A stretch of 64,000 nt of DNA. Origin: Acidobacteriota bacterium. GTDB lineage: Bacteria; Actinomycetota; Acidimicrobiia; Acidimicrobiales; Microtrichaceae. Positions 1 through 8,387 of this stretch are shown here, in pieces (the first letter of the stretch is position 1; every line of letters begins with the position of its first letter). The stretch spans positions 1-64,000 of the forward strand of contig QEUP01000001.1 in assembly GCA_003577145.1 (NCBI GenBank), in the 5' to 3' direction. Both the position numbers and the translations under genes were made by a program. The notes under the pieces were generated by a model. The model saw only the letters and a list, made by a program, of their open reading frames with translations, was not told where the DNA came from and made no database searches.

Positions 1-99
1 AGCCTGCGGCGCAGCAGCGGGTACCCCAGAACCGCGTCCGCGAAGCGGGGCGTTGCGACAGCAATGCCAAGCCGGCACAGCCTGCGGCGCAGCAGCGGG
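1..99. repeat. Pair of 21-bp direct repeats at the window edge
   Basis: The 21-base sequence starting AGCCTGCGGCGCAGCAGC occurs at 1-21 and again at 79-99. The stretch 1-150 holds no convincing gene; open frames here are antisense shadows of the oxidoreductase that ends at 151. The two copies may be part of a larger dispersed repeat that continues to the left of the window. Confidence 0.5.
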
Positions 100-150
100 C
101 AGACCAGCACCGGATGGCGCAGCCGGTGCCACCTGCGGTGGCGCCAGGTG

Positions 151-1170
151 TCAGCCCGATCGAGCCGCGCAGGCCTCCAACGTCGCCTCGATCACCGCCC
201 ACCTGTCCGGGCCCCAGGGAAGGGGCATGATCACCGGGACGTCGACGCCCGCTCGCACATAGCTGCGGACGGCGTCGCGGACACCTGCCTCGTCGCCCAT
301 GATGTCGATGGCGTCGATGAACCTGTCGGTCACCGCAGCCAGCGCGCCCTCGCGGTCCTTCGCTTCGTGGCGGGCTCGGATCTCGGCAACCTCCTCTGCA
401 AATCCGGCGAGCTCGAAGCTGCGTGCATAGGAGTCGACCACCGCGTAGGAGAACAGGTCCCGCCGGGCGTAGTCGATCCCGTCGGCGCGATCGCACACAC
501 CGACGTGCACGTAGGCGTAGACGGTGCAGCTCCCCGGTGGGCGTCCCCCGCGGGCCTCACCGGCACGAACCTGCTCGACCGACCAGGCGACGCGCGAGGC
601 CGGCAGGTAGTTGAGCAGCACGCCGTCGGCCACCTCCCCGGCGAGGCGCAGCATCCCCTCGTTGAGCGCGCCGATGACGAGCCTCGGCCGGCGCTCACCC
701 AGCCGCACACCGAGCCGGAAGCGGCTCACCTCGTAGAAATCACCCTTGAACGTGACCGACTCACCGGAGAGGCACTCCCTCACCAGGGTGAGGTACTCGC
801 GCATCCGGGCCAGCGGGCTGCTCCCGTAGGGCACCCCGTGCCAGCGCTCGGTGACCACAGGTGAGGAGATGCCCACGCCGAGCACGACATCTCGATCCGG
901 GTGAAAGGACTGGAGGGTGGCGCCACCCATGGCGAGGAGCACCGGGGTCCGGAGCTGGATGGGGATCACGCCGCTGCACAGGTCGAGGTGGGACGTCACC
1001 GCGCCTGCCGCCGCCAGGGTGGCGAACGCCTCGTAACCGGTGGTCTCGGGTACCCACACGGAGCGGTATCCCAGGCTCTCGGCGAGGGAGGCCAGGCGCA
1101 CGGGGTCGAGGATCCCGAGGGACATCACGCCCAGGGACTCCAGGGCGGCAACCTCCGCCGGCTCGGTCAT
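151..1170 (-). CDS. LLM class F420-dependent oxidoreductase
   Basis: A 339-residue protein of the luciferase-like monooxygenase superfamily, a TIM-barrel family that in actinobacteria usually uses coenzyme F420. The N-terminal half reads like the family (SLAESLGYRSVWVPE near residues 28-42, then a run ending in DLCSGVIPIQLRTPVLLAMG), followed by the GVGISSPVVTERWHGVPYG segment typical of the FMN/F420 pocket and a C-terminal helix region. ATG start at 1170. The substrate cannot be read from sequence. It is transcribed away from the lipoprotein that begins 46 bases upstream. A second member of the family lies at 18481, close to acyl-CoA genes, so a role in lipid or xenobiotic oxidation is possible but unproven. 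Confidence 0.85.
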   Translation of the reverse strand: MTEPAEVAALESLGVMSLGILDPVRLASLAESLGYRSVWVPETTGYEAFATLAAAGAVTSHLDLCSGVIPIQLRTPVLLAMGGATLQSFHPDRDVVLGVGISSPVVTERWHGVPYGSSPLARMREYLTLVRECLSGESVTFKGDFYEVSRFRLGVRLGERRPRLVIGALNEGMLRLAGEVADGVLLNYLPASRVAWSVEQVRAGEARGGRPPGSCTVYAYVHVGVCDRADGIDYARRDLFSYAVVDSYARSFELAGFAEEVAEIRARHEAKDREGALAAVTDRFIDAIDIMGDEAGVRDAVRSYVRAGVDVPVIMPLPWGPDRWAVIEATLEACAARSG

Positions 1171-1216
1171 CTCAGCACCCTATTGCCCGGGAAGACGTGA
1201 ACTCGATTCCCCGCCG

Positions 1217-1702
1217 ATGGACAATGCTCGGATGCGGAAGGCAACACCATGGGTGACGCTGGTGCTGGTGCTCGCCGCCCTCGCCTCGGCGTGCGGCGAT
1301 GTGCGCGACGAGAACGGCACCATCTCCCGCAGCGGCCTGCTCTCGGTTCACGATCTGCGGGCGGGCGACTGCGGCTTCCAGCCCACCGACGGCGAGGTCG
1401 AACAGATCGAGGTCACCCCTTGTGACAAGGAGCACGACATCGAGGTGATGTCGGTGCTGAGCTACGACCGCGGTGACGAATACGACCAGGCCTCGGTCGA
1501 GGCGTTCGCCGACCAGGTGTGCGTGGAGGCCTTCGAGGAGTTCGTGGGGCTCCCGTACGGGGAGTCGCTGCATGACGTCATCAAGCTCACGCCGAACCAG
1601 GAATCCTGGTACCAGGAGGACCTCCAGGACCGCGAGGTGGCGTGCCTGTTCGTACGCGCCAACGGTGAGGCCGCGGGGAGCGCTCGCGGGATCAACGAGT
1701 GA
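1217..1702 (+). CDS. Lipoprotein with septum-formation-like domain
   Basis: About 161 residues. The N-terminus is a lipoprotein signal: basic start (MRKATP), hydrophobic core VTLVLVLAALA and cysteine in LASAC, so the mature protein should be anchored outside the membrane. The rest, with VHDLRAGDCGF, VTPCDKEHDIEVM and a late VACLFV, carries four spaced cysteines and resembles the actinobacterial 'septum formation' domain family (PF13845-like); this match is from memory of the pattern. Starts at 1217 and 1232 are both possible ATGs; longer upstream versions read antisense sequence of the neighbouring gene. It lies 13 bases from the 3' end of the convergent kinase gene. Function unknown. Confidence 0.75.
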   Translation: MDNARMRKATPWVTLVLVLAALASACGDVRDENGTISRSGLLSVHDLRAGDCGFQPTDGEVEQIEVTPCDKEHDIEVMSVLSYDRGDEYDQASVEAFADQVCVEAFEEFVGLPYGESLHDVIKLTPNQESWYQEDLQDREVACLFVRANGEAAGSARGINE

Positions 1703-1715
1703 GGAAGGGGGGGCG

Positions 1716-3152
1716 TCACCAACCTCCTGAGACCTCGACGCGGTAGTCCTCGGCCGAGCGGGCCTGGCCCACCGAGGTGATCCACAGCTCGACCCGCCCC
1801 CCGTCGTCACCGAACATGCAGGTGGGCTCCTCCACGGCGAGCTCCACCGGCTCACCGTCGTCGCTCGTGCCCGCAGCAAGCAACTCGTCGTCCATCCACA
1901 CCTCGATGCGCTGGGTCGTAGCCGGGGGGGACGTGAGCTCCACGTACAGCACACCGTCGCAGAAGACGTCGAGATCGTCCTCGACGGTGATGGAGTAGCT
2001 GTCGGTATCGTCGGCGGGTACGAGATTTGCCTCGACCTCGTCGTCGATCACGGTGCCGTCGAGGTCGTCAGGCTCAGCCTCACACCCGTTCACCGGATCG
2101 CCGTCGTAGTCGGCGGCACCGCCGGTGCAGGCCTCGCCGTCGGTGTTGGGTGCCGGGTCCTGGCCGCAGGGCTGATACGGGAGCGGGTCACAGCCGGTGG
2201 TGCTCGGATCCGCCACCTCTTCCAGGACCGGCGCACCGTCGGGCACCGCAGGAGTGCCATCGCTCGAGGCCAGCACCCCGAACACGCCCACGCCGGCAAT
2301 GACCACCGCTGTCGCCACGGCCGCGGTCACCGCTCGGGTGCGGCGCCCGCTCGCGCCGGGTTTGCGGGGCCATGTTCCGGCGGGGCCGCCGAGGACCTCC
2401 GCAGCCGAGGGACGCTGGGCAGGGTCACGATCGAGCAGGGGTCCCAACCGCCGTCGCAGGGTCCGGGGCAGCGAGGACGGCAGCGACTGTACCTTCCCCT
2501 GGGCTGCCCGGCTGATGAGAAGCCGGGGGTCGCCGTCGCCGTACGGCCCCCGGCCCGTTGCGGCCCAAGCCATCGTCGCCGCCAGGCTGAAGACGTCGCT
2601 GGCAGGTGTGGCCGGTTCTCCCCGCGCCTGCTCCGGAGCCATGAAGGCGGGGGTGCCCACCACCACGTCGGTGCTGGTGAGCCCGACTGTGGCGTCCGAG
2701 CTCCAGGCGACGCCGAAATCGACGAGATGGGGCTCCCCGGTGCTGTCGAACAAGACGTTGGACGGCTTTATGTCGCGGTGGATGACGCCCTGGCGATGTG
2801 CCGCAGCCAGACCGGTGAGCAGTGAGATCAGCAGCCGCTCCACATCTGCCGGCGGTAGGGGACCGGCGGCGCTGACCCGGTCCGAGAGGGAGCCTCCCGC
2901 CAGGTAGGGCATGACCAGGACGAGGTCGCCATCGTCGTCGAGCACCTCCAAGAGGCGGGCGAGGTGGGGTGCGTCGAGGTGGCTGAGGATCTCCGCTTCT
3001 CGTCGGATCCGGCGCCGTGCTGCTTCCATCTCGGTGGCGCTGCCGTGGAGGGACAGCTTCTTCAGCGCCACCTCGGTGCCGTCCGGGGCCACCGCGAGGT
3101 CGACGACTCCCATTCCGCCCCGACCGAGACGGCGCACGATGCGGTATTCCAC
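1716..3152 (-). CDS. Membrane Ser/Thr protein kinase (PknB-type) with extracytoplasmic domain
   Basis: A 478-residue eukaryotic-type kinase with GTG start at 3152. Kinase motifs are complete: glycine loop GRGGMG (10-15), ATP-binding lysine in VALKK (31), catalytic loop HRDIKPSN (125-132), DFG (145-147), activation-segment end GTPAFMAPEQ. A basic juxtamembrane stretch leads to one membrane helix near 275-297. The roughly 180-residue outer part first has a cysteine- and aspartate-rich linker (four cysteines, with DYDGDPVNGCEAE), then a beta-rich region starting DEVEANLVPADDTDSYSI that resembles a bacterial pre-peptidase C-terminal (PPC) fold. There are no PASTA repeats, so it is not a standard PknB. 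Its ligand and substrates are unknown. Confidence 0.9.
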   Translation of the reverse strand: MEYRIVRRLGRGGMGVVDLAVAPDGTEVALKKLSLHGSATEMEAARRRIRREAEILSHLDAPHLARLLEVLDDDGDLVLVMPYLAGGSLSDRVSAAGPLPPADVERLLISLLTGLAAAHRQGVIHRDIKPSNVLFDSTGEPHLVDFGVAWSSDATVGLTSTDVVVGTPAFMAPEQARGEPATPASDVFSLAATMAWAATGRGPYGDGDPRLLISRAAQGKVQSLPSSLPRTLRRRLGPLLDRDPAQRPSAAEVLGGPAGTWPRKPGASGRRTRAVTAAVATAVVIAGVGVFGVLASSDGTPAVPDGAPVLEEVADPSTTGCDPLPYQPCGQDPAPNTDGEACTGGAADYDGDPVNGCEAEPDDLDGTVIDDEVEANLVPADDTDSYSITVEDDLDVFCDGVLYVELTSPPATTQRIEVWMDDELLAAGTSDDGEPVELAVEEPTCMFGDDGGRVELWITSVGQARSAEDYRVEVSGGW

Positions 3153-3364
3153 GAAGACAGGCTAGATACAGGCGCCTGCCCGAAACCACGCGCCCCGGGG
3201 AGATGTCACCGGACCGATCCGGGGCTTTTGCCTTGCGCCGGCCGATGAGGTCCTCCACCATGGCAGCGGTGGCCTGCTGTCACGGGCTTTGTCAGCGGGC
3301 CGCGGTAACATCTCGTTGGGTGTGAGCTAACGATGGATCCGGGCCTGGCAGGGGCGGAGGAGTG

Positions 3365-3541
3365 ATGACCGAGACTCAAGACATCGAGAGGATCAACGAG
3401 GCTCTGGCGATGATCGACCGGGGCCTGGGCGGTCTGGTCGACCGTGAGCTCGTCTCCAGCTCCGAGGTCGCCGATCTGCTCCTCGATGTCCGCACGCTTC
3501 TCGCCTCAGCCGAACTCGACGAGTCGGTTTCGTCCAACTGA
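3365..3541 (+). CDS. Small hypothetical protein, 58 residues
   Basis: ATG at 3365 is preceded by a strong ribosome site (GGCGGAGGAG about 4 bases upstream); a GTG three bases earlier is in frame. The product begins MTETQDIERINEALAMIDRG and is acidic, helical and leucine-rich with no cysteine, signal or membrane segment. It resembles a short helical-hairpin or coiled-coil protein, but I recognise no family. It lies between two minus-strand genes and is divergent from the kinase gene, with about 210 bases between their starts. The good ribosome site and typical third-position GC support real coding. Confidence 0.6.
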   Translation: MTETQDIERINEALAMIDRGLGGLVDRELVSSSEVADLLLDVRTLLASAELDESVSSN

Positions 3542-3593
3542 CCTGGCGGGTCATCACGGGTGGTGTGCCACCGCGTTCAGGCCCGACCGGTGT

Positions 3594-5024
3594 TCAGGCG
3601 AGCTCGATCAGCTCGCGGTAGGAGTCCTCGATGCAGTCCCGCAATAGATCGGGTTCGTCGATCGCGCCGGCGTCGGTGTTGAGCCCCATCTGCAGTTGCC
3701 CCCGGTAAGACATCATCGTCAGGTTGAAAGCCGTCCCTCCCAGTGGCCCGACCGGGTAGTTGGCCTCGACGAGCGAACCGGCGATGTAGACCTCAAAGGG
3801 TGCCGCCCGGACATTCGAGGTGGTGAAGTCGATTCCGCCCGTCATGCGGCGCGCCGTCGGTATCAGCACCAGCGTGGGCAGTACCAAGAACGCGCCCGAC
3901 AACCCCTCGACGAGGTCGAGCGCCTTGTCGTGCTTGGTCACATCGAGGATCTCGTGGATGCGCTCGAACCGCGAGCGCGGATCGTCGACGGTGCTGGGGA
4001 CCACGACGGTGGTGGGGCTGAAGCGGTTACCACCGGCGGACTTGTCGGTGCGGATGCTCACCGGCATGGCCATGCGCAGCTCTTGGACCGGTTGGCCGCG
4101 AGCCGCGTGGTATCTACCAGCACCGCCCGCGGCCCCGGCGACGAAGAAGTCGTTGAGGCTGCCGCCCAGAGCCTTGGCGGCACGCTTGGCCCCGTCGAAG
4201 GGCACCTCGAGCGCGTCGAAGTGCCGGCGCAGGGAGCGCTCCCCCCACATCGGTGAGAGGCTGCTCTGGGTGAGCCGCACCTGCTTGAGCAGTGATCGGG
4301 TGGTGCTCGCCAGGTCGCGGCTGTAGTCGATGGTGCGGTTCGGATGGACGACGGCATCGGCGGTGGAAGAAGCGGTGCGGGCGAGGATCCCGAGGCCGCG
4401 ACGGGCGCGGTGGGTCACGGTATCGGCGAGCGTCTCCACCAGGCTGGGCGCGGCTGTGGACGAGAGAACCGCGGTGCCGGAGGTTGCCCGATCCGCAGCG
4501 GCGGTGCCGTCGTCCCCAGCGTCGCCTCGGGTCTCCCCGGACGGGTCACGCTCGAGGTCGATGAACTGCTCCGACATGCGGACTCCGCCTTCGCCGTCGG
4601 TGATGGTGTGATGGATCCGCTGCAACAGCGCGGCCTTGCCGCCCTCGAGACCCTCGATGACCACGAACTCCCAGAGGGGCCGGCTGCGGTCGAAGGGATC
4701 GAGGCAGGACTTGGCGACGTAGTCGAACAGCTCGCGGCGAGTGCCTCCGATCAACGCCACCCGGCGGATGTGGTAGGTGATGTCGAAGTCGGGATCTGCC
4801 CTCCATGCCGGTGGTGCCAGGCGCCCGAATGCGGGGATCACGCGCTGGCGCAGGCGCGGCACCTCGTGGGTCGCAGAGTCGAGGCGGCGCATCAGGCGCT
4901 CGATGTCGGGCGGGCGGTCGAGGATCGTGAGGTTGGCGAAGGCGCTGCTGAACGCCGGGTCCTTCTCGAGGGTCCACATCAGGGCCTCGAGATCCGACAT
5001 GCGCGGCGGAGGTTGTTCGGGCAT
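3594..5024 (-). CDS. Wax ester synthase/diacylglycerol acyltransferase (WS/DGAT)
   Basis: A 476-residue member of the bacterial WS/DGAT (Tgs) family, which joins acyl-CoA to diacylglycerol or fatty alcohol to make storage neutral lipid. The active-site motif HHTITDG is at 138-144 (family HHxxxDG), preceded by DPFDRSRPLWEF; the C-terminal half has the family blocks NDFFVAGAAGGAGRYH, GNRFSPTTVVVPS and FTTSNVRAAP. Length matches the usual 450-500. ATG at 5024 is chosen over the adjacent TTG at 5027 because of an AGGGAGG ribosome site upstream. A second family member is at 22773-24236, so the organism has at least two. Probably membrane- or lipid-droplet-associated. Confidence 0.92.
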   Translation of the reverse strand: MPEQPPPRMSDLEALMWTLEKDPAFSSAFANLTILDRPPDIERLMRRLDSATHEVPRLRQRVIPAFGRLAPPAWRADPDFDITYHIRRVALIGGTRRELFDYVAKSCLDPFDRSRPLWEFVVIEGLEGGKAALLQRIHHTITDGEGGVRMSEQFIDLERDPSGETRGDAGDDGTAAADRATSGTAVLSSTAAPSLVETLADTVTHRARRGLGILARTASSTADAVVHPNRTIDYSRDLASTTRSLLKQVRLTQSSLSPMWGERSLRRHFDALEVPFDGAKRAAKALGGSLNDFFVAGAAGGAGRYHAARGQPVQELRMAMPVSIRTDKSAGGNRFSPTTVVVPSTVDDPRSRFERIHEILDVTKHDKALDLVEGLSGAFLVLPTLVLIPTARRMTGGIDFTTSNVRAAPFEVYIAGSLVEANYPVGPLGGTAFNLTMMSYRGQLQMGLNTDAGAIDEPDLLRDCIEDSYRELIELA

Positions 5025-5089
5025 CAACAGATCCTCCCTCGCCCTCGCTCATCGTGAGACTACCGAGGTTGCGGCGAACCGGCTGACCG

Positions 5090-5155
5090 TAGCTTCCTGG
5101 CAGCAGTGCGCCCGACATGTGGGGTAAGGCTCCTGAGGAGCAGCGCCAGGAGGCT
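5090..5155. repeat. Imperfect inverted repeat, related to the element at 8274
   Basis: Contains TTCCTGGCAGCA followed 11 bases later by an ATGTGGGGTAAGG block. The same two blocks, with scattered changes, occur at 8274-8320. TCCTGGC here also pairs with GCCAGGA about 45 bases downstream, so the RNA could fold. The left block also resembles the outer arm of the 54-bp hairpins at 27991 and 28282 (GCCGTTCTTGGCAGC), which suggests one dispersed family. Confidence 0.4.
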
Positions 5156-5250
5156 CTGAGCGCCTGGGGCAGCACACAGGGTCACCACATTTGCGGGAGA
5201 TGCCAATTCCTCGCCAACAAGTGGTTGACCCCGAGGTTGACGGGGGGAGC

Positions 5251-6651
5251 ATGGTATGGGAGATGGCTCTGGGCAGGCCGTGCGTCAGTGGGAGGCGATG
5301 CGGCTCGCGCCATGTATCTCCGGTGGGGCGTGTCGGGATCGTGGTGCTCGTTGCGGTTGCCGCCTCCTGCAGCTTGGGCGGCGGCGACGAGGTCAGCAGC
5401 GGCCAGCAGCCATCGGAGGAAGCTGGTGCGCCGGTCGTGGATCTGTCGTCGACGGAATGGCGGCCTGTGCCGCTGCCGGAGTCAGTTCGCGGTCTGGAGG
5501 GCGTATCGAGCGTGGCGCTGGGTAGCGAGCTGCTGCTGGCCGGCGGGGGCAAGCGGATCGGTGAGGAAGTGCCCGAAGTGGGTGTCGTGTCTTGGCAGCC
5601 GAGCAGCGCGGTCAACGTGTTCGACACCGAGAGCGGCAAGTGGTCTGAGCTACCCGACCTGCCCGGGCAGGGCGCCGTGAGCGGCGTGACTGGCACGCGT
5701 CTTGGCTCGAGCACGATCCTGGTCGGTCTCGATTGCGAAGCGGCTGAGCCCAGTGAGTCGTTTTCATGCAGCGGCTCCTCGCTCACGACAACCATATGGA
5801 CGTTGTCGGAGGGAGCAGGGGAGTGGGAGCCGCACCTCCCTCCGCCTGAGGTCGCGAAGCGCTTCGACAAAGGGTTGTCGTCGCTCTCCTCGGTGAGATC
5901 GATCGCCACCCTGACCGGTGTGGTGGACGGTCAGCTGGTTGTGGCCCTGCACGAGGGCAGCTACGTGGTCGGCTCAGCCGGCTACTGGGAGCTCTACCTG
6001 GTCGACTCGGCCAGTTGGGAGTGGAAGCAGATAGCGACACCACCGAGCCTGTATGAAGAGCACCAGCTCTGCGTGACCAGCGGTGCGCTCCGCACCGTCA
6101 GTGCGAGCATTGCACCCGCCGGTGAGTTCACCGACATCTACCTCGCAAAGAACGCCACGCTGTTGACCTTCGAGCCAGCAACGGGTGAGTGGCGACCGGG
6201 TCCGGTCGTCGAATTCGAACAGCAGGTGTCGGCTAGTGGAAGCAGAGTGGTGTGCGCCGAGGAGGGTATGTATGCGCAGGAGCATCTCCTCGGAGAATCA
6301 CAACCCGGTGTTGATACCGACAGCTGGTGGCACCTGTCGCTGCCCGAAGGGGGCTGGGAGCGCCTGCCGCCCATAGTGGAACTTGAAGGTGCCGAATCGG
6401 ATCCCTTGGTAAGCACCGATTGGACTCCGGCCCCGGCCGGCACTGGGCTGCTGGCGATGGCCAACACCGGCCTGAGCGAGGTGATCTCGGTCGCTGAATA
6501 CGACCCCGTATCTAATGCTTGGACAGAGCTACCCGACATTCCCTCCGGGGGGCGCGGTGGCCAGCCGATCGTGGTCGGCTCCACGGCCATCGATGTCGCC
6601 GCGCTGACCTTTGCAGGAGATACCGACTTGCCGGCTATCCGCATCGATTAG
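5251..6651 (+). CDS. Secreted lipoprotein with Kelch/beta-propeller-like repeats
   Basis: About 466 residues. A hydrophobic segment GRVGIVVLVAVAAS ends at a cysteine (AASCSLGGGDE), so this is a lipoprotein, followed by a low-complexity linker. The rest shows recurring Kelch-like elements: NVFDTESGKWSELPDLPG, TTIWTLSEGAGEWEPHLPPP, LLTFEPATGEWRPGPV, AEYDPVSNAWTELPDIPSGG. These 'x-y-D-x-x-t-x-x-W-x-x-L/P-x-x-P' units are typical blades of a beta propeller. The start is unsure: ATGs at 5200, 5251 and 5263 and a TTG at 5191 are in frame; the signal peptide fits best with 5251 or 5263. It precedes a secreted EEP-fold protein. Ligand unknown. Confidence 0.75.
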   Translation: MVWEMALGRPCVSGRRCGSRHVSPVGRVGIVVLVAVAASCSLGGGDEVSSGQQPSEEAGAPVVDLSSTEWRPVPLPESVRGLEGVSSVALGSELLLAGGGKRIGEEVPEVGVVSWQPSSAVNVFDTESGKWSELPDLPGQGAVSGVTGTRLGSSTILVGLDCEAAEPSESFSCSGSSLTTTIWTLSEGAGEWEPHLPPPEVAKRFDKGLSSLSSVRSIATLTGVVDGQLVVALHEGSYVVGSAGYWELYLVDSASWEWKQIATPPSLYEEHQLCVTSGALRTVSASIAPAGEFTDIYLAKNATLLTFEPATGEWRPGPVVEFEQQVSASGSRVVCAEEGMYAQEHLLGESQPGVDTDSWWHLSLPEGGWERLPPIVELEGAESDPLVSTDWTPAPAGTGLLAMANTGLSEVISVAEYDPVSNAWTELPDIPSGGRGGQPIVVGSTAIDVAALTFAGDTDLPAIRID

Positions 6652-6686
6652 CTCGTTCACACCGGGGAGATCTCTGACAGGGGGTA

Positions 6687-7646
6687 GTGAAGGTGAGGAG
6701 CACTAGGGTACAGAGGCTGACGAGGCAGACGCTGGCGGCTTTCGTGGCCGGGGGGAGCGTTCTGGGTGGCGTCCCGGGCCCATCGGGCGCATCGATGGCG
6801 AAGCCAGCCACCTCTCCGGATACATCTGGTCGGGATGGTGTCGTCCTCCAGCAGATGGGTTCAGGGCGGCCGTACGAGATCCAGCACAACATCTGCGGGA
6901 ACCTGTGCAATGAGCATGGGCTTGCGAGCGCCAACCTGCCGACCAAAGCAGCCATCCAGCAGGGCAGCGGCACGCTTCTCATGATCGGCCACCAGGAAGT
7001 GTGCTTCAACCTGCAGGCTGAGGACATGTACGGCTGGCTGAATACCCAGGCTGGCTACCAGGCCTACGCGTTGCAGTTCCACGTGCATACGTTGAACTCA
7101 GAGTGCGGCAAGTACGGCGCCGCGGTGTACACGTACGGGGCTCACGAGCGGAGCGAGGGCAAGTACCAAGCGCAGTACCCAGGGGACGAGCCCAGAGGAT
7201 ACGCGTGCATCCTGGGTGGCAGCCCGAGCCCGAAGTTCTGGGGCTGCACGACCCACCTGACCCCTTGGGATCCCAAATACACGCGACAGCAGTTCGAGGA
7301 GGCCTACGGCATGGTCGCGTTGACGGCGCTTGGAGGTACGCCGGTCCTTTGGGGCGGAGACCTCTATCTCTCCCCTGGCGAGCTCGAGGGTCTCGGTGGC
7401 TTCTCGAGCAACACCACGACCGAGGCCGACGCGTGCCCCACGCCGCAGTACTGGACCAACTCCCGTGGCTACCGGAAGGTTGACCACGTACTCGGCACGA
7501 TCAGCGTCCCTTGTACACAAGACGCATACATCGACCCCGTGTTCTGGGGCGATCCCAGCATCGAGTTCTGCATCGGGGCGTCCCACGAGCCGCCCTGCCC
7601 CTGGTATTCCGACCATCGACTGGTGGGCGGCTATCTCGTCCCCTAG
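6687..7646 (+). CDS. Secreted endonuclease/exonuclease/phosphatase (EEP) fold protein
   Basis: 319 residues, GTG start at 6687, with a basic N-terminus and hydrophobic stretch (TLAAFVAGGSVLGGV) that looks like an export signal. EEP-superfamily landmarks appear in order: HNICGN, the metal-ligand glutamate in GHQEVC, TTHLTP, GGDLYLSP at the place of the usual GDFN, and a final SDHRLVGGY matching the SDH motif. Ten or so cysteines fit an exported, disulfide-bonded protein. The asparagine of GDFN is replaced, so activity may be altered. Could act as a secreted nuclease, phosphodiesterase or phosphatase. It sits 35 bases after the propeller lipoprotein. Confidence 0.75.
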   Translation: MKVRSTRVQRLTRQTLAAFVAGGSVLGGVPGPSGASMAKPATSPDTSGRDGVVLQQMGSGRPYEIQHNICGNLCNEHGLASANLPTKAAIQQGSGTLLMIGHQEVCFNLQAEDMYGWLNTQAGYQAYALQFHVHTLNSECGKYGAAVYTYGAHERSEGKYQAQYPGDEPRGYACILGGSPSPKFWGCTTHLTPWDPKYTRQQFEEAYGMVALTALGGTPVLWGGDLYLSPGELEGLGGFSSNTTTEADACPTPQYWTNSRGYRKVDHVLGTISVPCTQDAYIDPVFWGDPSIEFCIGASHEPPCPWYSDHRLVGGYLVP

Positions 7647-7667
7647 TGGTGCATGGGGAGCGCGGCG

Positions 7668-8270
7668 ATGAGCGAGCCATGGAAGCCATCAGCGTTGCTG
7701 GCCGAGCGGCTGATGCTCTACCCGGTCGGAGCCCAGCACTACGACATGCTCCGGGTGGCGGAGATCCTCACGATCGGCCCGAACTGGCGGCACCGAGGCG
7801 CCGTCGTGAGCCCCGAAGCCTTCCCGAGCCGGATCTGGTCGGGGATCCTCGCCCAGTTCATCATCGTCAGGCGAGATGACGACGACACAGTCGGCTGGCT
7901 CCAGTGCTACAACGCCGACATGGCCAACGGGCACGCCTATGTCGCCGCCGCCAGGCTCAAGAGAGGGAATCTGTCGACTGACTTCGCGCAGGGCTTCGTG
8001 ATGTTCGTCGACTACCTGTTCGACAACTGGCCGTTCCACAAGCTCTACATGGAAGTCGGCGAGTTCAACCTGCACTTCGTCGAAGGCGGGATCGGCGAGC
8101 TGTTCGAGATCGAGGGAAGGCTCATAGATCATCTCTGGGCCGGCGAGAGGCGCTGGGACATGCTGATCTTGTCAACTGGGCGAGTGACCTGGCAGGGCTC
8201 TGAGTTCGTCGAGGCGATCCGCCGGCGGACCCTCGCGAGTGAGTACCCCGAGGGCGTCCAGGCTCGCTGA
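7668..8270 (+). CDS. GNAT-like acetyltransferase-fold protein
   Basis: 200 residues from the ATG at 7668, which has GGGAG about 7 bases upstream; an ATG at 7653 is also in frame. The pattern L-x-P-V-x-x-x-H-Y near the start, VGWLQCYNADMANGHAYVAA in the centre, and HKLYMEVGEFN match the strands of ribosomal-protein-type GNAT enzymes. The classical acetyl-CoA loop (Q/RxxGxG/A) is not evident; KRGNLSTDFAQGF sits where it is expected. It may be a degenerate or specialised GNAT of the kind found in actinobacterial natural-product or conjugating systems. Follows the EEP gene by 21 bases, so co-transcription is likely. Confidence 0.6.
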   Translation: MSEPWKPSALLAERLMLYPVGAQHYDMLRVAEILTIGPNWRHRGAVVSPEAFPSRIWSGILAQFIIVRRDDDDTVGWLQCYNADMANGHAYVAAARLKRGNLSTDFAQGFVMFVDYLFDNWPFHKLYMEVGEFNLHFVEGGIGELFEIEGRLIDHLWAGERRWDMLILSTGRVTWQGSEFVEAIRRRTLASEYPEGVQAR

Positions 8271-8273
8271 CCG

Positions 8274-8320
8274 GCCGTTCCTGGCAGCAAGACCACCCGT
8301 ATGCGGGGCAAGGACTTCCG
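8274..8320. repeat. Copy of the TTCCTGGCAGCA element
   Basis: Begins four bases after the stop of the GNAT-like gene. It shares TTCCTGGCAGCA and a downstream ATGCGGGGCAAGG block with the element at 5090, in the same orientation and spacing. It lies between convergent genes, so a terminator role is also possible. Confidence 0.4.
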
Positions 8321-8387
8321 AGAATCGCTCAGGTAGTAGCTCGTCGGCGCCGTGACGGGAAGGGTCAGGGATCGACCGGGAACGGCC

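Noticed and set aside
64-864. 266-residue plus-strand frame at the window start
   Set aside because: Antisense to the F420 oxidoreductase, which has clear family sequence on the minus strand.
5090-8320. Insertion sequence or integron
   Set aside because: No transposase, integrase or terminal target-site duplication is present; only related repeat-like blocks flank the region.
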